Part shown: positions 5,267-7,141 of the stretch, piece after piece
How the letters are laid out: every line of letters begins with the position of its first letter
Numbering within the stretch: position 1 is the first letter of the stretch
NCBI GenBank assembly: GCA_021787775.1
Contig: JAJYLK010000058.1
Location: 1 to 7,141 of the forward strand
DNA: 7,141 nt
Source of the DNA: Actinomycetes bacterium
GTDB taxonomy: Bacteria; Actinomycetota; Thermoleophilia; BMS3ABIN01
Direction of reading: 5' to 3'
Notes under the pieces: generated by a model
The model's database searches: none
Told to the model about the DNA's origin: nothing
Seen by the model: only the letters and a program-made list of their open reading frames with translations
Translations under genes and position numbers: made by a program

Positions 5267-5290
5267 GCCCGGGGCTTGAGGCCCGCGGGC
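5267..5290 (+). terminator. GC-rich hairpin after the ABC operon; possible terminator
   Basis: GCCCGGGGC (5267-5275) pairs with GCCCGCGGGC (5281-5290) as nine base pairs with one bulge and a TTGAG loop, starting 14 bases after the permease stop. There is no T-run. GC-rich bacteria often use such U-poor hairpins at operon ends, so this is a plausible but unproven terminator. A second, wider inverted repeat follows: ACGGCCG (5295-5301) with CGGCCGT (5324-5330). It ends 10 bases before the next start codon. Confidence 0.35.
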
Positions 5291-5340
5291 GATCACGGCC
5301 GGCGGGTAAACATTTTCGGGCTGCGGCCGTTAACTAAGGC

Positions 5341-5553
5341 ATGAACTGTGTGTTGAAATGGACGGTCATCGCGGCTTTGGCGCTGTCGCTGCCGGTTACT
5401 GCCGCGGCGTGCTCCAGCGCCTCCAGCGCCGGAACCGACGCTGCCAGGGCACTGACCCAGCCGATTGATCGCGCCAACGGCGCGGCGGCTGCCGCGGCCC
5501 AGAATCAGGCGCAGCAGGATCAGGCCGCCCGGCAGCTGGACCAGGGGCGGTAA
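5341..5553 (+). CDS. Small secreted Ala/Gln-rich protein, possible lipoprotein (unknown function)
   Basis: A 70-residue protein with an N-terminal export signal: MNCVLK, a hydrophobic core (about 7-20), then TAAAC with Cys24. If Cys24 is lipidated this is a lipoprotein, but the -3 residue is Ala rather than the usual Leu, so the lipobox is weak. Signal peptidase I cleavage is an alternative. The mature part is low in complexity, with a Ser/Ala stretch after the Cys and an Ala/Gln-rich, probably helical end (about 47-70). A tandem 9-bp duplication of CTCCAGCGC (5412-5429) encodes the Ser-Ser-Ala repeat. The start has only TAAGG two bases ahead (5335-5339), a poor ribosome site, which lowers confidence. 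It converges on the next gene with an 18-base gap. I do not recognise the family. Confidence 0.6.
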   Translation: MNCVLKWTVIAALALSLPVTAAACSSASSAGTDAARALTQPIDRANGAAAAAAQNQAQQDQAARQLDQGR

Positions 5554-5571
5554 GCGCCGGCCGCTCGTGGC

Positions 5572-5727
5572 CTAGCCGGCCCCGCTGCGCAGTTCGGCGA
5601 TCTCATCTTCGATCTCCAGCATCATGAAATCGATCTTGTGGCCACCGTGGTTGGACCGCACCTTCCTCAGCTCGCTCAGCTGCTGTTTAAGCTCTTCGAT
5701 CCGCTTGTCGCGTTCGTCAGGGGTCAT
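5572..5727 (-). CDS. Small 51-residue charged coiled-coil-type protein (unknown function)
   Basis: The start ATG (5727-5725) is preceded by a strong AGGAGG five bases away, good evidence that this short frame is translated. An upstream TTG at 5769 in the same frame would run through a strong hairpin and is rejected. The protein is very rich in Glu, Lys and Arg. A first heptad-like helix (about 4-23) and a second (about 34-47) are joined by a Gly/His turn (SNHGGHKIDF, 25-34), suggesting a small helical hairpin. It has no signal peptide or membrane segment. It lies 132 bases downstream of the NRAMP-type gene on the same strand and could be co-transcribed, but the hairpin between them may separate them. 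I do not recognise a named family. Confidence 0.75.
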   Translation of the reverse strand: MTPDERDKRIEELKQQLSELRKVRSNHGGHKIDFMMLEIEDEIAELRSGAG

Positions 5728-5744
5728 CGCTCCTCCTTTTCGCG

Positions 5745-5767
5745 GCGCCTGCGTTTCCCGCAGGCGC
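5745..5767 (-). promoter_or_regulatory. Perfect 9-bp hairpin just upstream of the small coiled-coil gene
   Basis: GCGCCTGCG (5745-5753) and CGCAGGCGC (5759-5767) pair perfectly around a 5-base loop, which reads GGAAA on the minus strand. It lies about ten bases before the AGGAGG ribosome site of the 51-residue gene. It could be a leader element for that gene or a U-poor terminator for the NRAMP-type gene. On the plus strand it is followed by AATGAATTTTA, so it could also stop transcripts running through from the small secreted protein. The remaining gap up to 5859 is GC-rich, with repeated GCGGCCG, and nothing else recognisable. Confidence 0.4.
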
Positions 5768-5859
5768 AATGAATTTTAGATGCGCGGGCGGCGGAAAGGT
5801 TGCATGCGGCCGCCATCCCGCTTGCGGCCGGCCGGCTTAGCCGCGGAACAACCAGCACA

Positions 5860-7110
5860 TCATGAGAAGAAACTCGTGACCACCAGCAGCAGGCTCAGCA
5901 GGATGATGGACCCGATAGTCGCCCACGAAACGATATTGAAGATGCGACCGTTCACGTATTTCCCCATGATCCGCTTGTCGTTGATAAGCAGCATGACAAA
6001 TATCAGGATGATCGGCAGCAGCAGGCCATTCAGGTCCTGGGAAAGAAGCATGATCTGGAACAGCGGCAGACCCGGAATCAGAGCCACGACGGCGGCCACC
6101 CCGATCAGGAAGGTGTAAATGCCGTGGAAGGCCGGGGCCTCCTTGAAGGAATGACTGATGCCCGACTCGAACCCCAGCGCGCCGCAGATCGCATACGAAG
6201 TCGCCAGCGGCAGCACGGCAGCTGCCAGGACTGAAGCGTTGAGCAGCCCGAAAGCGAACAGGCTGGACGCGAACTGGCCGGCCAGTGGCACGAGGCCGCT
6301 TGCGGCCTGGGCAGCCGTGTCGATCTGGCCGCCGGAAGCGTAGATCGTAGCGGCGCAGGCGATCACGATGAAGGCGGCGATCACATCGGTCAGGATCGCG
6401 CCCGTGATGATGTCGATGCGGCTGTACCGCAGATGCTTGATCGAGATGCCCTTGTCGATCACATACGACTGGATGAATGATTGCCCCCACGGTGTGATGG
6501 TGGTGCCGATCACGGCGATGAAGAGCAGGATATAGCTCGAGTTGAGCTGAAATGAGGGGATCACGGTGCCTTTCAGAGCCTGGTGCCAGTTCGGATGGGC
6601 CAGCAGCGCCGACACCACATAGGTGACGTAAAAGACCGACAGGATCAGGAACGCCTTTTCGGCGAACCGGTACGAACCCCGGACGACCAGCAGCCAAACC
6701 ATGACCGCCACGATAGGGACCATGTAATATTTGGAAAGCCCGAACAGCTGGAACCCATCAGCCGTTCCGGAAAACTCGCCGATGGTGGTGCCCATGTCGG
6801 CGATCAGCATCACGGCAACAGCAAAGAAAGTGATCCGGATGGAAAAACGTTCCCGGATCAGGGCCGCGAGCGGCTTGCCGGTAACGATGCCCATGCGCGC
6901 CCCCATCTCCTGCGTGATCGCCAGACTGAAAGTGACGATCAGGAGCATCCATAGCATGCTGTAGCCGAAACGGCCGCCGGCAGCGGAGTAGGTTGAAATG
7001 CCGGGTGCGTCGTTGTCGGCGCTGCCGGCGATGATTCCCGGACCCACTATCGCCAGGAACAGGAGCAGGCGTGTCTTGCCAATGCGGGGGATGACCTTCG
7101 GGCGATTCAT
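5860..7110 (-). CDS. NRAMP-superfamily (SLC11-related) cation transporter with non-canonical metal site
   Basis: A 416-residue polytopic membrane protein with about eleven hydrophobic segments, the normal length and topology of NRAMP. The N-terminus GPGIIAGSADNDAPGISTYS (23-42) aligns with the first helix of NRAMP, and VIGTTITPWGQSF (200-212) with the sixth. By alignment from memory with characterised NRAMPs, the DPGN motif becomes D34-A35-P36-G37. The Asp is kept and the metal-binding Asn is Gly. The MPH motif becomes T206-P207-W208, losing the Met that selects transition metals and the His linked to proton transport. This places it in a divergent NRAMP-related clade; Mg2+ or another substrate is possible, and Mn2+ cannot be assumed. 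The ATG at 7108-7110 has GGAAGAG close in front. The next gene on this strand is the 51-residue protein. Confidence 0.85.
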   Translation of the reverse strand: MNRPKVIPRIGKTRLLLFLAIVGPGIIAGSADNDAPGISTYSAAGGRFGYSMLWMLLIVTFSLAITQEMGARMGIVTGKPLAALIRERFSIRITFFAVAVMLIADMGTTIGEFSGTADGFQLFGLSKYYMVPIVAVMVWLLVVRGSYRFAEKAFLILSVFYVTYVVSALLAHPNWHQALKGTVIPSFQLNSSYILLFIAVIGTTITPWGQSFIQSYVIDKGISIKHLRYSRIDIITGAILTDVIAAFIVIACAATIYASGGQIDTAAQAASGLVPLAGQFASSLFAFGLLNASVLAAAVLPLATSYAICGALGFESGISHSFKEAPAFHGIYTFLIGVAAVVALIPGLPLFQIMLLSQDLNGLLLPIILIFVMLLINDKRIMGKYVNGRIFNIVSWATIGSIILLSLLLVVTSFFS

Positions 7111-7141
7111 GACTCTTCCCTAGCCGAAGATCTTTGGTAAT

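Noticed and set aside
5837..6697. Second minus-strand frame of 286 codons inside the NRAMP-type gene
   Set aside because: It overlaps the transporter in another frame, lacks membrane segments and is Arg/Pro/His-rich, as expected for a shadow frame.

Overview
This is a GC-rich bacterial chromosome segment, with strong G/C preference at third codon positions and short intergenic gaps. It holds eight recognisable or well-supported genes, one gene tail, and one possible leader peptide. Nothing fixes the taxon. High GC, the rph-rdgB gene order, a CBS-tailed M50 protease and an AbrB/DrrA/DrrB-type operon suit a high-GC lineage such as Actinobacteriota, but that is a tentative inference. I see no tRNA, rRNA, CRISPR array, phage gene or transposase gene.

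Layout: the window opens with the 3' end of a plus-strand RNase PH gene (1-126), followed by the plus-strand ITPase/RdgB gene (197-814). A 296-base gap (815-1110) holds an 8-G run, several stem-loops and T-runs, then two GGGGACG-type GC hairpins. Next is a plus-strand M50 site-2-type membrane protease with two CBS domains (1111-2271). Both of its ends carry short imperfectly spaced duplications. An Hsp20 gene (2856-2380, minus) converges on it. The 278-base gap between hsp20 and the next gene is a divergent regulatory region. It contains an hsp20 leader hairpin, a larger inverted repeat and an AT-rich promoter island.

From the AT island runs a compact plus-strand operon: an AbrB-type regulator (3135-3401), a DrrA-like ABC ATPase (3398-4492) and an ABC-2 permease (4489-5253). 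The genes are joined by two ATGA stop/start overlaps, so the three products are probably made together as a self-regulated exporter. A small secreted Ala/Gln-rich protein follows (5341-5553, plus). It converges on a 51-residue coiled-coil-type protein (5727-5572, minus). Upstream of that, on the same minus strand, is a divergent NRAMP-superfamily transporter (7110-5860) whose metal-site residues differ from canonical NRAMP.

The genes form a mixed housekeeping and envelope neighbourhood: nucleotide-pool cleaning, membrane proteolysis, protein quality control, export, and cation transport. I find no clear new defence or mobile system. The most unusual signals are three. A perfect 26-bp duplication of the protease start creates a 13-codon leader peptide ending in ATGA on the true start. 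The NRAMP homologue has a rewritten metal site. The hsp20/abrB intergenic region is dense with inverted repeats.
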